A stretch of 64,000 nt of DNA from CAZYBC01 sp964645645 (GTDB lineage: Bacteria > Patescibacteriota > Microgenomatia > UBA1400 > PJMF01), in the NCBI GenBank assembly GCA_964645645.1, contig CAZYBC010000003.1, forward strand, positions 15,404 to 79,403, given 5' to 3'. Below are positions 1 through 9,195 of this stretch, piece by piece. The notes below the pieces were generated by a model. That model was given only the letters and a program-made list of their open reading frames with translations. It searched no databases and was not told the origin of the DNA. Each line of letters opens with the position of its first letter. The stretch's first letter is position 1. Made by a program: the position numbers and the translations under genes.

Positions 1-244
1 CTAAATCGGTATCAACTCCAGCCATACCGATTACAGCTTGATCAATTAACCGTAATTCTGGTAATGATGCTTGAGTGACTAAATCAGCTAGAGCTTGTTC
101 AAAATTAGCTACTGCTTCAGCTGGAGTAACAGATCCCAAATTAGCTGGACCGGCTTGTGACCGAGCTAAAATCTGACCAGTTTCATTGGCCAAAAGCATG
201 GCGGTTTTAGTGCCGCCGGCATCGACAGCTAAATAGATTGACAT
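1..244 (-). CDS. BadF/BadG-type ATPase, probable sugar kinase (N-terminal part only)
   Basis: The gene runs off the left edge; about 81 N-terminal codons are present. The protein begins MSIYLAVDAGGTKTAMLL, the phosphate-1 motif (DAGGTKT) of the ASKHA superfamily, and further on reads VIGMAGVDTD. This start is typical of BadF/BadG/BcrA/BcrD-family proteins, which include N-acetylglucosamine and other sugar kinases. It starts 4 nt after the stop of the GH15 gene and is the last visible gene of the glucan operon, so phosphorylating a released sugar is a reasonable inference. The substrate cannot be read from this fragment. Confidence 0.75.
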   Translation of the reverse strand, partial: MSIYLAVDAGGTKTAMLLANETGQILARSQAGPANLGSVTPAEAVANFEQALADLVTQASLPELRLIDQAVIGMAGVDTDL

Positions 245-248
245 AATT

Positions 249-2246
249 TTATAATTGCGCTAATTTTTCTTGATTGGTTTTTAATTTTTCCTTATGGTCT
301 AAATATTCCAAAATCAAATCTACATACACGGCATGGCTCCAAACCAAAGGCGTGGCTGACAAAGATTCTTCACTGTAAGGATCTAATTGCTCAGCTAAAA
401 TCCCTGATTCATATTTGTGTTTAACTACCCAATCAATAATTTTTTCTACTTTTTCCAAATCTAAAGCAGTGACGTTGGGCTGGTGTAAAATCCGCATTGC
501 TTCCCACATCGTTGTAATTAGCCAAGGATTAGATTTATCTGCTCGTCTAAAATAAGCGTCATTTTCATAACGAATTATTCCGCCTAAAGGAGTAGGATTA
601 ATCAAATTTTTGTTAATCTGCTCCAGAGTAGAGATAAACTTAGGATCATCTTGATTAAGAACATCAAAGTACCACAAACCAAACAAAGAACTGGCATCTA
701 AAGTATTATTTTGCACTAATTGTTCACCCTGATATTCTGAAATTCTAATAAAAGCTTGACGGCGGGCACTAAACAAATGATCAATCATAGCTTGCTTTAC
801 ATCTTTAGCGGCCTGCTTATACTCTCGCATATGATTACGCTTACCTAGCAGCTCGCTAAAATTAGCTGCTGCCATTAAACCACCATAAACAGCACAGCAA
901 GTATAAGTAGAAACACCGATTTTTTCTTCCCATAAATCATAAGAGGGCAGAGGTAAACCAGTTTCTGGATCACGGAATTTAACCAAAAATTGAGCGATTT
1001 TTTCAATTAAAGGTTTATAAAGTTTTTCAATATATTCTAAATCTTTACAGTAAAGATAATGTTTCCATAAAGCAAATAATGCCCCAGCACTTTCATCTTC
1101 CTGAATAGGTAACTGTAAAATTTTATCTTTTAACCAAGCAGTTTGGGCGGTAGTAGAATGCCAAGTAGAACCTAAACTTCTATCGCTATTAAAACGGTGA
1201 TGTAAATAACCATCTGGATGAAGGACATCTTGGCAAAATTCAAAGAATGGTCTAGTAACTGGCGCAAAGCCAGCTTTGTCTAAAACAGTACTAATAAAAG
1301 CCGCGTCTCTAGGCCACATATACGTATAATCATCTTTGCCATATTCAATCATTTCACTATCAGCACTGGCAATAATGCTGCCTCGGTTATCCACGTGAGC
1401 GCGTAACACAAATAATGACGTATCAAATAAACGTTGTTGGTCTTCGCTTAATTCCTCAAAGTGTAAATTTTTCTTTTCTAACCAAGCATGCCAAAAATCT
1501 TCGGTGGAATGAATCATTCCTTCAGGAGTTTTTTCATTAACCATGGTGTTTAAATCATAAGCTTCTGTTAAAGTCTTACCCACACAAATCCAATAATAAA
1601 TTCTGGTTTTTAGCTTAGCTTCTACTTGAATAGAAAAACGAATCACGCTATCTACACTGCCATGCTCAACCGCATTTTTACCTAATTGTCCGTCTTCAGC
1701 ATCTTTATAAGTACCTTCTTTACCACCAAATTGATAAGCACCCACACAATAATCATCTAAACCAACCCCGGTTTCAGTTTTACCATTGACCACAAACACC
1801 CGTCTGCCTTTATAATGCACAATAGAATTGTGCGTAGGATCATAAAAAGCAGTATTACGTTTACGGCTTTCACTAATCATAAATACTTGATGGAAAAAAA
1901 CTTTCACTTCCATTTGATTTTCTGAATGGTTATAAACATCAACCTGACGCAAAAAAACATCAGTCTCGTTGTAAATAATATCTTCCATCACTAAACTGAC
2001 TTGCAGACGGTCATTTTTACAGACTAAATAACCAACCATGGTTTCTTTTTTATAACCAATGTTAATCTTCCAATCAGGATCATCTAGCCAAGAGAAAACT
2101 CCATTAACCATTATCCCAATCCGATGTTTATGACCACTAACATGATTTTCTAAACCAACATAATGAAAATGAAAATCACGAACAAACCCATGATTATCGA
2201 GAGTAACTAAGGAAGTGCCATTCCCTAGAACCAATGCTCTTGCCAT
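249..2246 (-). CDS. Glycoside hydrolase family 15 glucoamylase-like enzyme
   Basis: A 665-residue protein with the two-part layout of prokaryotic GH15 enzymes: an N-terminal beta-sandwich (about 1-260) followed by an (alpha/alpha)6 barrel. The barrel starts near YMWPRDAAF, a conserved substrate-binding stretch. The general acid lies in SYDLWEE (Glu440/Glu441) and the likely general base is Glu619 in AEQLDPYS. The family releases glucose from the non-reducing ends of alpha-glucans; some members cleave trehalose. No signal peptide is seen, so it probably acts in the cytoplasm on stored glucan. It lies 19 nt downstream of the GH57 gene in the same operon. Confidence 0.9.
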   Translation of the reverse strand: MARALVLGNGTSLVTLDNHGFVRDFHFHYVGLENHVSGHKHRIGIMVNGVFSWLDDPDWKINIGYKKETMVGYLVCKNDRLQVSLVMEDIIYNETDVFLRQVDVYNHSENQMEVKVFFHQVFMISESRKRNTAFYDPTHNSIVHYKGRRVFVVNGKTETGVGLDDYCVGAYQFGGKEGTYKDAEDGQLGKNAVEHGSVDSVIRFSIQVEAKLKTRIYYWICVGKTLTEAYDLNTMVNEKTPEGMIHSTEDFWHAWLEKKNLHFEELSEDQQRLFDTSLFVLRAHVDNRGSIIASADSEMIEYGKDDYTYMWPRDAAFISTVLDKAGFAPVTRPFFEFCQDVLHPDGYLHHRFNSDRSLGSTWHSTTAQTAWLKDKILQLPIQEDESAGALFALWKHYLYCKDLEYIEKLYKPLIEKIAQFLVKFRDPETGLPLPSYDLWEEKIGVSTYTCCAVYGGLMAAANFSELLGKRNHMREYKQAAKDVKQAMIDHLFSARRQAFIRISEYQGEQLVQNNTLDASSLFGLWYFDVLNQDDPKFISTLEQINKNLINPTPLGGIIRYENDAYFRRADKSNPWLITTMWEAMRILHQPNVTALDLEKVEKIIDWVVKHKYESGILAEQLDPYSEESLSATPLVWSHAVYVDLILEYLDHKEKLKTNQEKLAQL

Positions 2247-2265
2247 AGATTTTTTCCTTTCAGTT

Positions 2266-3462
2266 TCAAAGTAAGGCTTGTTTTAAAGACGCCAAAGCAA
2301 TGCTATAACGCCGATAAGCCTCATAAGGGGAGTGATAAGGATTAAAATAAGCATGCACATCCCCATCAGCACTCCACTTAGTGCACATATAATAAAAATG
2401 GTCGCTAGTTTGCAACTTGCGCCAGATTTCGATTAAATTTTCGTCCTTAGTATTAAGAATAGGCTGTTCTAACTCGTAGAGCAAGCGTAAAGTATCGGAT
2501 TGCAAAGGATTGTCTCGCCAAGCTGTTAAATCTCTGTCCACATCTGCCCAAGAAATAGGCTGAGGAACATCGTAAGTAGGTAATTTTTTTTGACGAGCAG
2601 AATTAACCTGCTGAAAAACTTGACTAGGTGTCACAAATTTATTCCAAGATTTTTGTAAAAATTGTTCAACAAATTTTTTGAAAAATTTAAAAATGCCAGT
2701 ATCAGCCCATTGATGTTCACCAAAAGTTTCAAAATCCATAAATAAGTTGATAATTTCATTTTCTGGATAAACTTCTAACCAATTAAGATAATTAGGCGCA
2801 TAGAGTGGATAAGCCTCCCAGCTACGATTACTAAAACGAAACGCAATATCATCAGATAACTTGGCATGCTTAAGCAATAATGACAAAGGCTGAGAAGTTT
2901 TACTAGCAAAAACTTGAGTAAAATTTTGGCCATTTAAATAACGAGGCACGGCTTCGGTTAAAACTCCAGCAAAATTAAAAGGCGCTAATAATTCAGCAAT
3001 GTCATTAGAATAAATTAATTCGGTATTTCTAAATACCTTAGGTTTGATGGCAAATAAATCTTCCATTAGGGCAGAATGTTGGACAATTTGTTGACGAAAT
3101 TCTCCAGGTGAATATAAAAAAGCTAAAGAATGATAATAAGTTTCAGCTAAAATTTCTAATTGACCAGTTGCGGACAATTTTTGTAACCAATCAATAATTT
3201 CTGGCTGATAAGCAGCCGCTTGCTCTAAAAAAACTCCGCTCGCAGAAATTGCGAATTTAAAATCTGGGTATTGCTGAGTCAACTTAAATAATAACTGCAA
3301 CATTGGCAAATAAGATTTAGCTGCTACTTTTTGGAAAATTGATTTATTACCATCTAATTCATCTTGAGAAAAAAATTCTGTCGTATTGCCTAACTCTAAA
3401 ACATCTAAGTTATTTAAACGGTAAGGCTGATGAAGCTGAAAATATAAACAAACTTGAGGCAT
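2266..3462 (-). CDS. Glycoside hydrolase family 57 alpha-amylase-like enzyme
   Basis: A 398-residue protein that opens with VCLYFQLHQPYRL, the HQP motif of GH57. The nucleophile is probably Glu148 in FRNTELIYS, and the acid/base is probably Asp243 in LFMDFETFGEHQW, another GH57 hallmark. The family hydrolyses or transfers alpha-1,4-glucan bonds; the length fits the alpha-amylase subgroup rather than the longer branching enzymes. No signal peptide is visible. It lies 9 nt after the glycosyltransferase gene and ahead of the GH15 gene, consistent with shared synthesis and turnover of a glycogen-like polymer. Confidence 0.9.
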   Translation of the reverse strand: MPQVCLYFQLHQPYRLNNLDVLELGNTTEFFSQDELDGNKSIFQKVAAKSYLPMLQLLFKLTQQYPDFKFAISASGVFLEQAAAYQPEIIDWLQKLSATGQLEILAETYYHSLAFLYSPGEFRQQIVQHSALMEDLFAIKPKVFRNTELIYSNDIAELLAPFNFAGVLTEAVPRYLNGQNFTQVFASKTSQPLSLLLKHAKLSDDIAFRFSNRSWEAYPLYAPNYLNWLEVYPENEIINLFMDFETFGEHQWADTGIFKFFKKFVEQFLQKSWNKFVTPSQVFQQVNSARQKKLPTYDVPQPISWADVDRDLTAWRDNPLQSDTLRLLYELEQPILNTKDENLIEIWRKLQTSDHFYYMCTKWSADGDVHAYFNPYHSPYEAYRRYSIALASLKQALL

Positions 3463-3471
3463 ATAAAATTC

Positions 3472-4689
3472 TCAACCTAAAAACACTTGGCGATAAACTT
3501 GCTTCATTTTTTGAGCACTATTTTGCCAAGTAGCAGATTTTAATTCTTCCAGTTGTTTTTCAGCAACTTCGGTATAAAAACCTTGATCTTCTAATAAAGC
3601 AGCTACTGTATCAGCCATTTTCTCTACATCCCAAAAATCAATGGCAATACTACTAGGCATTACTTCGCTCACACCAGCTGTTTTAGAAACAATTACCGGT
3701 GTATGACGTAAAGCCGCTTCTACTGCTACTAAACCAAAAGGCTCCGAAACTGAAGGCATGATAAAAACATCAGTTCTAGCTAAAAGTTTATTTTTCTGTT
3801 TATCACGCACAAAACCGCTAAATAAAACGCTAGCAGAAAGCTGACTGCCCGCTGTTCTTAATAAAAGCTCTTGATACATATCACCTGAACCAGCCACAAT
3901 AAATAAACAATTTGGCACTTGCTTAAGAATAGCTTGTGCTACTTGAAGAAAAAACTCAGGGCCTTTTTGCATGGTTAATCTCCCCATAAATGACACCACT
4001 GGCCGTTTTTGAGCAAAACTTTCTGGAGTGGGAGAGATGGGTTGATAAAAAATCCCATTATGCACTACTTCAATTTTAGACGGATTAACCTGATATTTTT
4101 CAATTAATAATTTTCTGGTGTAATAACTAACTGCAATAATTTTATCTGCGGCTTGCATGCCTAAATATTCAGTATGAGTAATATAGTGACTGCCCTGACC
4201 ATTAGGGATGCGGTCAAACTCAGTAGAATGAATCTGCGCAATCATCGGTTTACCAGTTTTTTGCTTTAAGTTAATCGCAGCTGGAAAAGCCATCCAATCA
4301 TGAGCATGAATTAAATTAAAATTACTTTTTACTTTTTTGGCTTGTTGCTCAACTAATTGACTATAACGCTCTACTTTTTGCTCTAATTCTGAAGTAGGCA
4401 AAGCTGATAAAGTTTGAGTATCCAAAAGTTTATCTAACTTATGACTAACTAGCTGATTGTAAGCCTTAAAAGGTGGCTGCTTAGAGTCAGCCCATTGAGG
4501 GTCATAACAATCTAAAACCTGCATATGACTCAATTGCTTAGAAAAATGATAGGGTAAAGTAAAATAAATTTGAGTATTAGCGTCAGCTAAAGCCTTAGTT
4601 AAACCAGCACAAGCTGTACCTAATCCACCACTATTGTGTGGAGGGTATTCCCATCCAATCATCAGAACTTGATCGCTAGTATTTAGCAT
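3472..4689 (-). CDS. Glycogen/starch synthase-like glycosyltransferase (GT-B fold)
   Basis: A 405-residue GT-B enzyme. The N-terminal domain has MIGWEYPPHNSGGLGTAC, the glycine-rich donor loop seen in glycogen synthases and GT4 enzymes, and LIHAHDWMAFPAA. The C-terminal domain has FMGRLTMQKGPE and PSVSEPFGLVAVEAA, the E-x7-E nucleotide-sugar motif. It is the first gene of a four-gene minus-strand operon with GH57, GH15 and a sugar kinase, so adding glucose to a storage alpha-glucan is likely. Whether it uses ADP- or UDP-glucose is not evident; a GT4 transferase of another role remains possible. Confidence 0.82.
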   Translation of the reverse strand: MLNTSDQVLMIGWEYPPHNSGGLGTACAGLTKALADANTQIYFTLPYHFSKQLSHMQVLDCYDPQWADSKQPPFKAYNQLVSHKLDKLLDTQTLSALPTSELEQKVERYSQLVEQQAKKVKSNFNLIHAHDWMAFPAAINLKQKTGKPMIAQIHSTEFDRIPNGQGSHYITHTEYLGMQAADKIIAVSYYTRKLLIEKYQVNPSKIEVVHNGIFYQPISPTPESFAQKRPVVSFMGRLTMQKGPEFFLQVAQAILKQVPNCLFIVAGSGDMYQELLLRTAGSQLSASVLFSGFVRDKQKNKLLARTDVFIMPSVSEPFGLVAVEAALRHTPVIVSKTAGVSEVMPSSIAIDFWDVEKMADTVAALLEDQGFYTEVAEKQLEELKSATWQNSAQKMKQVYRQVFLG

Positions 4690-4796
4690 GCAATTAAACT
4701 AATTTTAGTTTAGCGCTTTTTAATGAGAAAAAACAAGTAGAAGTTTAAAAATAAAAACAGAAATAATTACTGAAAAATCAAATAAATATTTTGACG

Positions 4797-4825
4797 AAAA
4801 TAAACTTAAGACTTAAGTTTATTTT
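4797..4825. promoter_or_regulatory. 14-bp perfect inverted repeat upstream of the MurE-like gene
   Basis: AAAATAAACTTAAG (4797-4810) is followed by one base and its exact reverse complement (4812-4825). It lies 9 nt upstream of a TATAAT box (4834-4839) and directly after a TTGACG (4791-4796). It could be an operator or a hairpin in the divergent region between the glucan operon and the mur genes. It is not a good terminator because no T-run follows. Confidence 0.55.
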
Positions 4826-4833
4826 CAATGCTT

Positions 4834-4845
4834 TATAATAGCTTT
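4834..4845 (+). promoter_or_regulatory. -10 box TATAAT, leaderless start of the MurE-like gene
   Basis: TATAAT at 4834-4839 is followed by 6 nt and ATG at 4846. Transcription would start at or next to the start codon. An upstream in-frame ATG at 4828 would lie before this -10 box. Confidence 0.6.
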
Positions 4846-6075
4846 ATGCTTAATGATTTACTCTATTATTTAAAACGTCCTTATCATTTTTTTAAGACTG
4901 GACTTTTATCAGCTTTACCAGCCCAATTAAAATATCGATTTCCAGCTCGCAAACTTAAAATTTTAATGATTACTGGAACAGATGGCAAAACTACTTCTTC
5001 AACTCTCTTATATTATATACTCAAGACAGCTAATAAAAAGGTCGGTTTAATTTCTACAGTTAACGCTCAAATTGGGGATGAACAACTAGATACTGGTTTA
5101 CACGTCACTACCCCAGAGCCACCAATGTTAGCCAAAATGATGGCTAAAATGGTTAAAGCTCATTTGGAATATCTAGTATTGGAATTTACTTCTCATGCTG
5201 CCTATCAATATCGCAATTGGGGTATCAAAGCTTTTTTAGCTGGTTTAACCAATATTCACTATGAACATTTAGATTACCATCTCAATTATGAAAACTATCT
5301 CCAAGCCAAAGCTCTAATTTTAAGTCAACCTAAAACTGTTGTTCTTAACCAAGATGATAGTTCATATAATAAAATGTTAAAATTTTTAAACAAAGAACGG
5401 CAAACTATCTTAACTTATAGCCAAAATGATTCATTGCCTAAAATCATTAATCAAGCAATTGAGGCTAGATTCCCCGAAAATTACAATCAGATGAATGCCC
5501 GTTTAGTTTATACCATGGCTAAACAACTAGAGATTGCTGACCAAGATATTGCTCAAGCTATTAAAACTTTTCCTGGTGTACCTGGCAGATTACAGAAAGT
5601 AACTAATAAACGTGGCTACAAAATATATGTTGATTTTGCTCATACTTCGCAAGGTGTAGAGGCTGTTTTAACTGCTCTACGTCAACAAATAAAAAGAGAT
5701 AAATCAACGGGCAGGCTGATTGTCTTACTTGGTTGTGCGGGTTTAAGAGACAAAGAAAAACGGCCTGTGATTGGTAAATTGGCTACCCAATTAGCTGATT
5801 ATGCCGTCTTTACCGCCGATGACCCTCGCGTTGAAGGAGTCTGGTCCATTATTCGTCAGATGAAAGAACAACTAACTGAAGGTCATGATAAAGTAATTTC
5901 TATTGCTGATCGTGAACAAGCCATTGATTTTGTTATTAACAACTTAGCTAAAAAAGGTGACGTTTTAGCTTTCTTAGGTAAGGGTCCTGAAAAAAGTTTA
6001 GCCTTAGCTAATAAAGAAATGCCTTGGGATGAAATCAATATTATTCAGCAAAAATTAAATAAAACTAAACAATAA
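4846..6075 (+). CDS. murE: MurE-like Mur ligase, compact form
   Basis: Mur ligase of 409 residues from ATG 4846. It has the P-loop ITGTDGKTTSST, the TTPEPP stretch typical of MurE substrate binding, the central-domain NIHYEHLDYH, and C-terminal DFAHTSQG and DDPR motifs. It matches UDP-MurNAc-tripeptide synthetase but is shorter than usual because the N-terminal uridine-binding domain is reduced to about 40 residues. The DNPR motif of diaminopimelate-adding enzymes is replaced here by DDPR, so the third amino acid is uncertain. The next gene, MurC, starts 8 nt later. Confidence 0.85.
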   Translation: MLNDLLYYLKRPYHFFKTGLLSALPAQLKYRFPARKLKILMITGTDGKTTSSTLLYYILKTANKKVGLISTVNAQIGDEQLDTGLHVTTPEPPMLAKMMAKMVKAHLEYLVLEFTSHAAYQYRNWGIKAFLAGLTNIHYEHLDYHLNYENYLQAKALILSQPKTVVLNQDDSSYNKMLKFLNKERQTILTYSQNDSLPKIINQAIEARFPENYNQMNARLVYTMAKQLEIADQDIAQAIKTFPGVPGRLQKVTNKRGYKIYVDFAHTSQGVEAVLTALRQQIKRDKSTGRLIVLLGCAGLRDKEKRPVIGKLATQLADYAVFTADDPRVEGVWSIIRQMKEQLTEGHDKVISIADREQAIDFVINNLAKKGDVLAFLGKGPEKSLALANKEMPWDEINIIQQKLNKTKQ

Positions 6076-6083
6076 CTTAACTT

Positions 6084-7532
6084 ATGTCTTATTATTCTTG
6101 GCCTCAAGCCCGCACTAATTTATTAACTTTTCAACATTTTTATCTAGTTGGAATCAAGGGCGTCGCCATGACTTCTTTGGCCCAATGCCTCTTAGATGCC
6201 AATAAAAAAGTGAGCGGTTGTGATGTGGCTGAAGAATTTGTCACTCAACCATTATTGAATCAATTAGCTTTAAAGATTGAAACAGGCTTTGACCACCCCT
6301 TACCTGAACAAACTGATTGTTTAATTTATACTAGCGCCCATCAAGCTGAACTTAATCCCATGGTGCAACAAGCTAAAAAACGCGGTTTGGCAATTTTTTC
6401 TCAGGCTGAAGCCTTAGCCAGTTTGTTTAATCAAAAGCAAGGTATTGCTGTATGTGGAGTGGGCGGGAAGTCAACTGTCTCAGCTATGCTCAGTTTTATT
6501 TTAGAAAAAACCAATAAAAAACCTTCTTTCAGTGTGGGAGTAGGGGAAATTATTGGTTTAGATAGAACTGGAGTATGGCGCCAAAATAGTGACATTTTTG
6601 TAGCTGAAGCTGACGAATATGTGATTAACCCTCAAGCTAGAAATAATGGAGAAGAAATTATTCCACGCTTTGCTTTTTTACAACCCAGTACCATTATTTG
6701 TACTAATCTAAAATTTGATCATCCTGATGTTTATGAAAATTTAGAACATACTAAAAAAGTTTTTTATCAATTTTTTACTCAGCTTAAACCCAATGGCAAA
6801 TTAGTTTTTAATGCTGACAATGCTGATTTATTAGAACTGGCTCAACAATTGCAACAAGAACGCCCTGACTTAAAATTAGTCAGTTTTGCCAGTCAAAATT
6901 CTCAAGCTGATTTTTATTTACAAGATTATCAAGTGGCAGAAGCTACTAGCCTAAGCAATTTTCAATTCCAAAATCAAAGTTACCAATTAAAACTGAAAAT
7001 TCCTGGCCAATTTAATATGCTTAATGCCTTAGCGGCTCTGGCCAGTTTAGATTTTAAAACTGAAAATTTAACTGCTCTAGAAAATTTCGCTTCTACTAAA
7101 CGACGCTTTGAATTTATCGGCCAAAAAAATGGCATCTATTATTACGACGACTACGCTCACCATCCTAGCGAAGTGGCAGCGGTGATTACAGCTTTACAAC
7201 AATGGCATCCTCAACAAAGAATTGTAGTAGCTTTTCAATCACACACCTTTTCACGCACCAAACAACTCTTTGATCAATTTGTGGAAGCTTTTAAAAATGC
7301 TCCAGAAGTAGTAATGATTGATATCTTTCCTAGTGCCAGAGAAGCTTTTGATGCCAGTGTTAGCAGTGATTTGCTGTGCGAAAAAATTAGTCAAACTTAT
7401 CCACAGATTAAGTGCCAAAATTTAAAAAACACAGAAAATTTGGCCAAGTTTTGTAAAACTGAGCTAAAACAAGGTGATGTCTTTATCACAATTGGGGCTG
7501 GAGATATTTATTTAGTTCATGATTTAATATAA
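6084..7532 (+). CDS. murC: UDP-N-acetylmuramate-alanine ligase (MurC) family protein
   Basis: A 482-residue Mur ligase with all three domains. The N-terminal Rossmann domain starts FYLVGIKGVAMTSLA, the MurC UDP-binding signature. The P-loop reads CGVGGKSTVSA instead of the usual GTHGKT, keeping the G-K-S/T core. YYDDYAHHPSEV and FQSHTFSRT are strong MurC motifs of the central and C-terminal domains. The enzyme adds the first amino acid, normally L-Ala, to UDP-MurNAc. It is co-directional with the MurE-like gene. The altered P-loop is the only oddity; Mpl is the alternative but fits less well. Confidence 0.88.
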   Translation: MSYYSWPQARTNLLTFQHFYLVGIKGVAMTSLAQCLLDANKKVSGCDVAEEFVTQPLLNQLALKIETGFDHPLPEQTDCLIYTSAHQAELNPMVQQAKKRGLAIFSQAEALASLFNQKQGIAVCGVGGKSTVSAMLSFILEKTNKKPSFSVGVGEIIGLDRTGVWRQNSDIFVAEADEYVINPQARNNGEEIIPRFAFLQPSTIICTNLKFDHPDVYENLEHTKKVFYQFFTQLKPNGKLVFNADNADLLELAQQLQQERPDLKLVSFASQNSQADFYLQDYQVAEATSLSNFQFQNQSYQLKLKIPGQFNMLNALAALASLDFKTENLTALENFASTKRRFEFIGQKNGIYYYDDYAHHPSEVAAVITALQQWHPQQRIVVAFQSHTFSRTKQLFDQFVEAFKNAPEVVMIDIFPSAREAFDASVSSDLLCEKISQTYPQIKCQNLKNTENLAKFCKTELKQGDVFITIGAGDIYLVHDLI

Positions 7533-7589
7533 AATAATGTTATAATTTGCTTTGTTAAAAAAGCTGTTTAAAATTAAAATAAAACTTTT

Positions 7590-7673
7590 GCCTCTGTGGC
7601 GGAATTGGCAGACGCGCGAGACTTAAAATCTCGTGATCGCAAGATCGTGTGGGTTCGACCCCCTCCGGAGGCA
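7590..7673 (+). tRNA. tRNA-Leu (anticodon UAA)
   Basis: The 84-nt cloverleaf has acceptor stem GCCTCTG/CGGAGGC and anticodon stem CGAGA/TCTCG around loop CTTAAAA, giving anticodon TAA. The long variable arm (TGATCGCAAGATCGT) is typical of class II tRNAs, and the T-arm contains GGTTCGACC. The 3' CCA is not encoded. A TATAAT lies upstream at 7551-7556. Confidence 0.97.
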
Positions 7674-7686
7674 CTTGATCATCATT

Positions 7687-7998
7687 ATGGTAAAAAAAGT
7701 AATTTTGATTTTTGGGATAATCATTGTTTTATTTATCACTATTTTAAAATTAAATTTATTGAGAGTAGAAATTTCACCTGGAGCTTATTTTTTTAAAATT
7801 CCACTCATAAAATTATTTCTTTTAATCAAAACTTCAGATAAAGCAAATCAAAAAAATGAATTTGGATATCTAACTGATTATTTAAAAGCTGATGGTTTTG
7901 AACCATATGACCAATTGGGTTGTTTAATTAAATATAAAAAAGCAGCCAAAACTAAAAATTATAACTGTACCGACATTAAAACTATTAGGTTATACTAG
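7687..7998 (+). CDS. Small membrane-anchored hypothetical protein between two tRNAs
   Basis: A 103-residue frame from ATG 7687. It begins MVKKVILIFGIIIVLFITIL, one hydrophobic segment (about 3-22), followed by a second weakly hydrophobic stretch and a basic C-terminus. No family is recognised. It starts 13 nt after tRNA-Leu and ends 19 nt before tRNA-Pro, so it may be co-transcribed with them. Codon use is like that of its neighbours, but with no motif its reality is only moderately supported. Confidence 0.5.
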   Translation: MVKKVILIFGIIIVLFITILKLNLLRVEISPGAYFFKIPLIKLFLLIKTSDKANQKNEFGYLTDYLKADGFEPYDQLGCLIKYKKAAKTKNYNCTDIKTIRLY

Positions 7999-8017
7999 AC
8001 TTATTGAAAATTAAAAT

Positions 8018-8091
8018 CGGGGAATAGCTCAGATGGCTAGAGCGCACGGTTTGGGACCGTGAGGCCGCAGGTTCGAGTCCTGTTTCCCCGA
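8018..8091 (+). tRNA. tRNA-Pro (anticodon UGG)
   Basis: A 74-nt cloverleaf with acceptor stem CGGGGAA/TTCCCCG, D-arm AGCTCAGATGGCTAGAGC, and anticodon stem CACGG/CCGTG around loop TTTGGGA (anticodon TGG). The T-arm contains GGTTCGAGTCC. CCA is not encoded. A defence-like block starts immediately downstream. Confidence 0.97.
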
Positions 8092-8112
8092 CAACTTCAG
8101 CTAGCGTAACGT

Positions 8113-9195
8113 TTACAAAGATTTAGAGGCTATTAAAAAATCTTCATAGCCTCTTTTTCTCAAAAAATCAGTATATCCGTTGTAATCTTTGACGATGATA
8201 TTTGTTTTAACCTGAGGTATATCCTGGAACCGTGGAATCAACTTAGTCGCCTCCTCCTTATTACTGGAAATAATTTCTAATGTAAGCAGTCCTTGCAAAT
8301 TTTCCTTCATGAGATCAAGTAAATACTTATCTTGTGCTCTCCAACCAACAACAAGAATTCTATCCACCTTTTTAATTTCATTGATGAGCACTTTAATATG
8401 TGCTGGCGGGCAGACACTTTTTGCTTTTGAAGCGATAGGAACCGCTATAGCAGGCAAATAATACAACCAAGAATCACCATCAAACTGATTATTTTTACGC
8501 TCTCTGTAAGCTTCAAGGCTAAATTTTTCTTTAAAATAATCAAAGTCTCTGATAATATTGGGATATACTTCTTGGCTATTATATTTCTGATACAGTTTTT
8601 GCCCACCAGATACAAAGAATTCATACACATCTTTTTTTTGAAAATCTATTTCTGGCTTGTATCTCCAATTATGAGCTCCATGGATTTTTATTACTTTAAT
8701 ATTGCCAGAAACGTAGCTATTTATATCTTTACTTGAATTTATCTCTTTGATGTTTTTTTCTAAAAGAGTATCGTAGTTAAAATTTACAAATAAGGCTTTT
8801 CCGACTCTATTGTTGATTTCATTGAGTAAATGGTTATGGTTATTAGTATGTCGATAAAATCTGTTGGAAACATTACTAAAAAGTTCTGCTAGATAAAAAC
8901 GCAGTGCAATTATTTGTGGATAACTCCTTTCTGGGAATTGTATTTCTAATTCAGATAAGTACTTTTCAAAATCAAAAGGGTCGTCACTATCTGTGATATT
9001 AATGATAGCTGAAGCTAGTGGTTTAACATGTTCATAATTTCCTATAATTTCCAAAAATCTTGCAACGTCAAAAATATTGTTGGTTAATGGCGGTCTCCAA
9101 TTATTTAAGTCGTATTGATTAGCCCCACTGAAACGTCCTATCTTTTGGAAATCATAAGACGCTCCAGCCCCGAGGATAATTAATGGATATGCCAT
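8113..9195 (-). CDS. SIR2-like domain protein, probable NADase-type defence protein
   Basis: About 360 residues from ATG 9195, which has GGAG 9 nt upstream; a TTG start at 9210 is the alternative. Motifs are those of SIR2-like (SIR2_2/DUF4917-type) proteins: LIILGAGASYDF at the N-terminus (nucleotide-binding glycine loop), FVNFNYDTLL, VIKIHGAHNWRY (candidate catalytic His), and near the C-terminus RILVVGWRAQDKYLLDL. Such domains act as NAD+-degrading effectors in several anti-phage systems; that role here is inference from the family and from the adjacent restriction enzyme. The gene stands alone on the minus strand next to tRNA-Pro. Confidence 0.72.
   Translation of the reverse strand: MAYPLIILGAGASYDFQKIGRFSGANQYDLNNWRPPLTNNIFDVARFLEIIGNYEHVKPLASAIINITDSDDPFDFEKYLSELEIQFPERSYPQIIALRFYLAELFSNVSNRFYRHTNNHNHLLNEINNRVGKALFVNFNYDTLLEKNIKEINSSKDINSYVSGNIKVIKIHGAHNWRYKPEIDFQKKDVYEFFVSGGQKLYQKYNSQEVYPNIIRDFDYFKEKFSLEAYRERKNNQFDGDSWLYYLPAIAVPIASKAKSVCPPAHIKVLINEIKKVDRILVVGWRAQDKYLLDLMKENLQGLLTLEIISSNKEEATKLIPRFQDIPQVKTNIIVKDYNGYTDFLRKRGYEDFLIASKSL

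Noticed and set aside
7596..7796. 66-codon ORF starting MAELADARDLKSRDRK
   Set aside because: It is read through tRNA-Leu; this peptide is the well-known false translation of tRNA-Leu genes.
8018..8091. tRNA-Pro as a phage or island attachment site
   Set aside because: No repeat of the tRNA 3' end and no integrase gene was found on the far side of the defence block.
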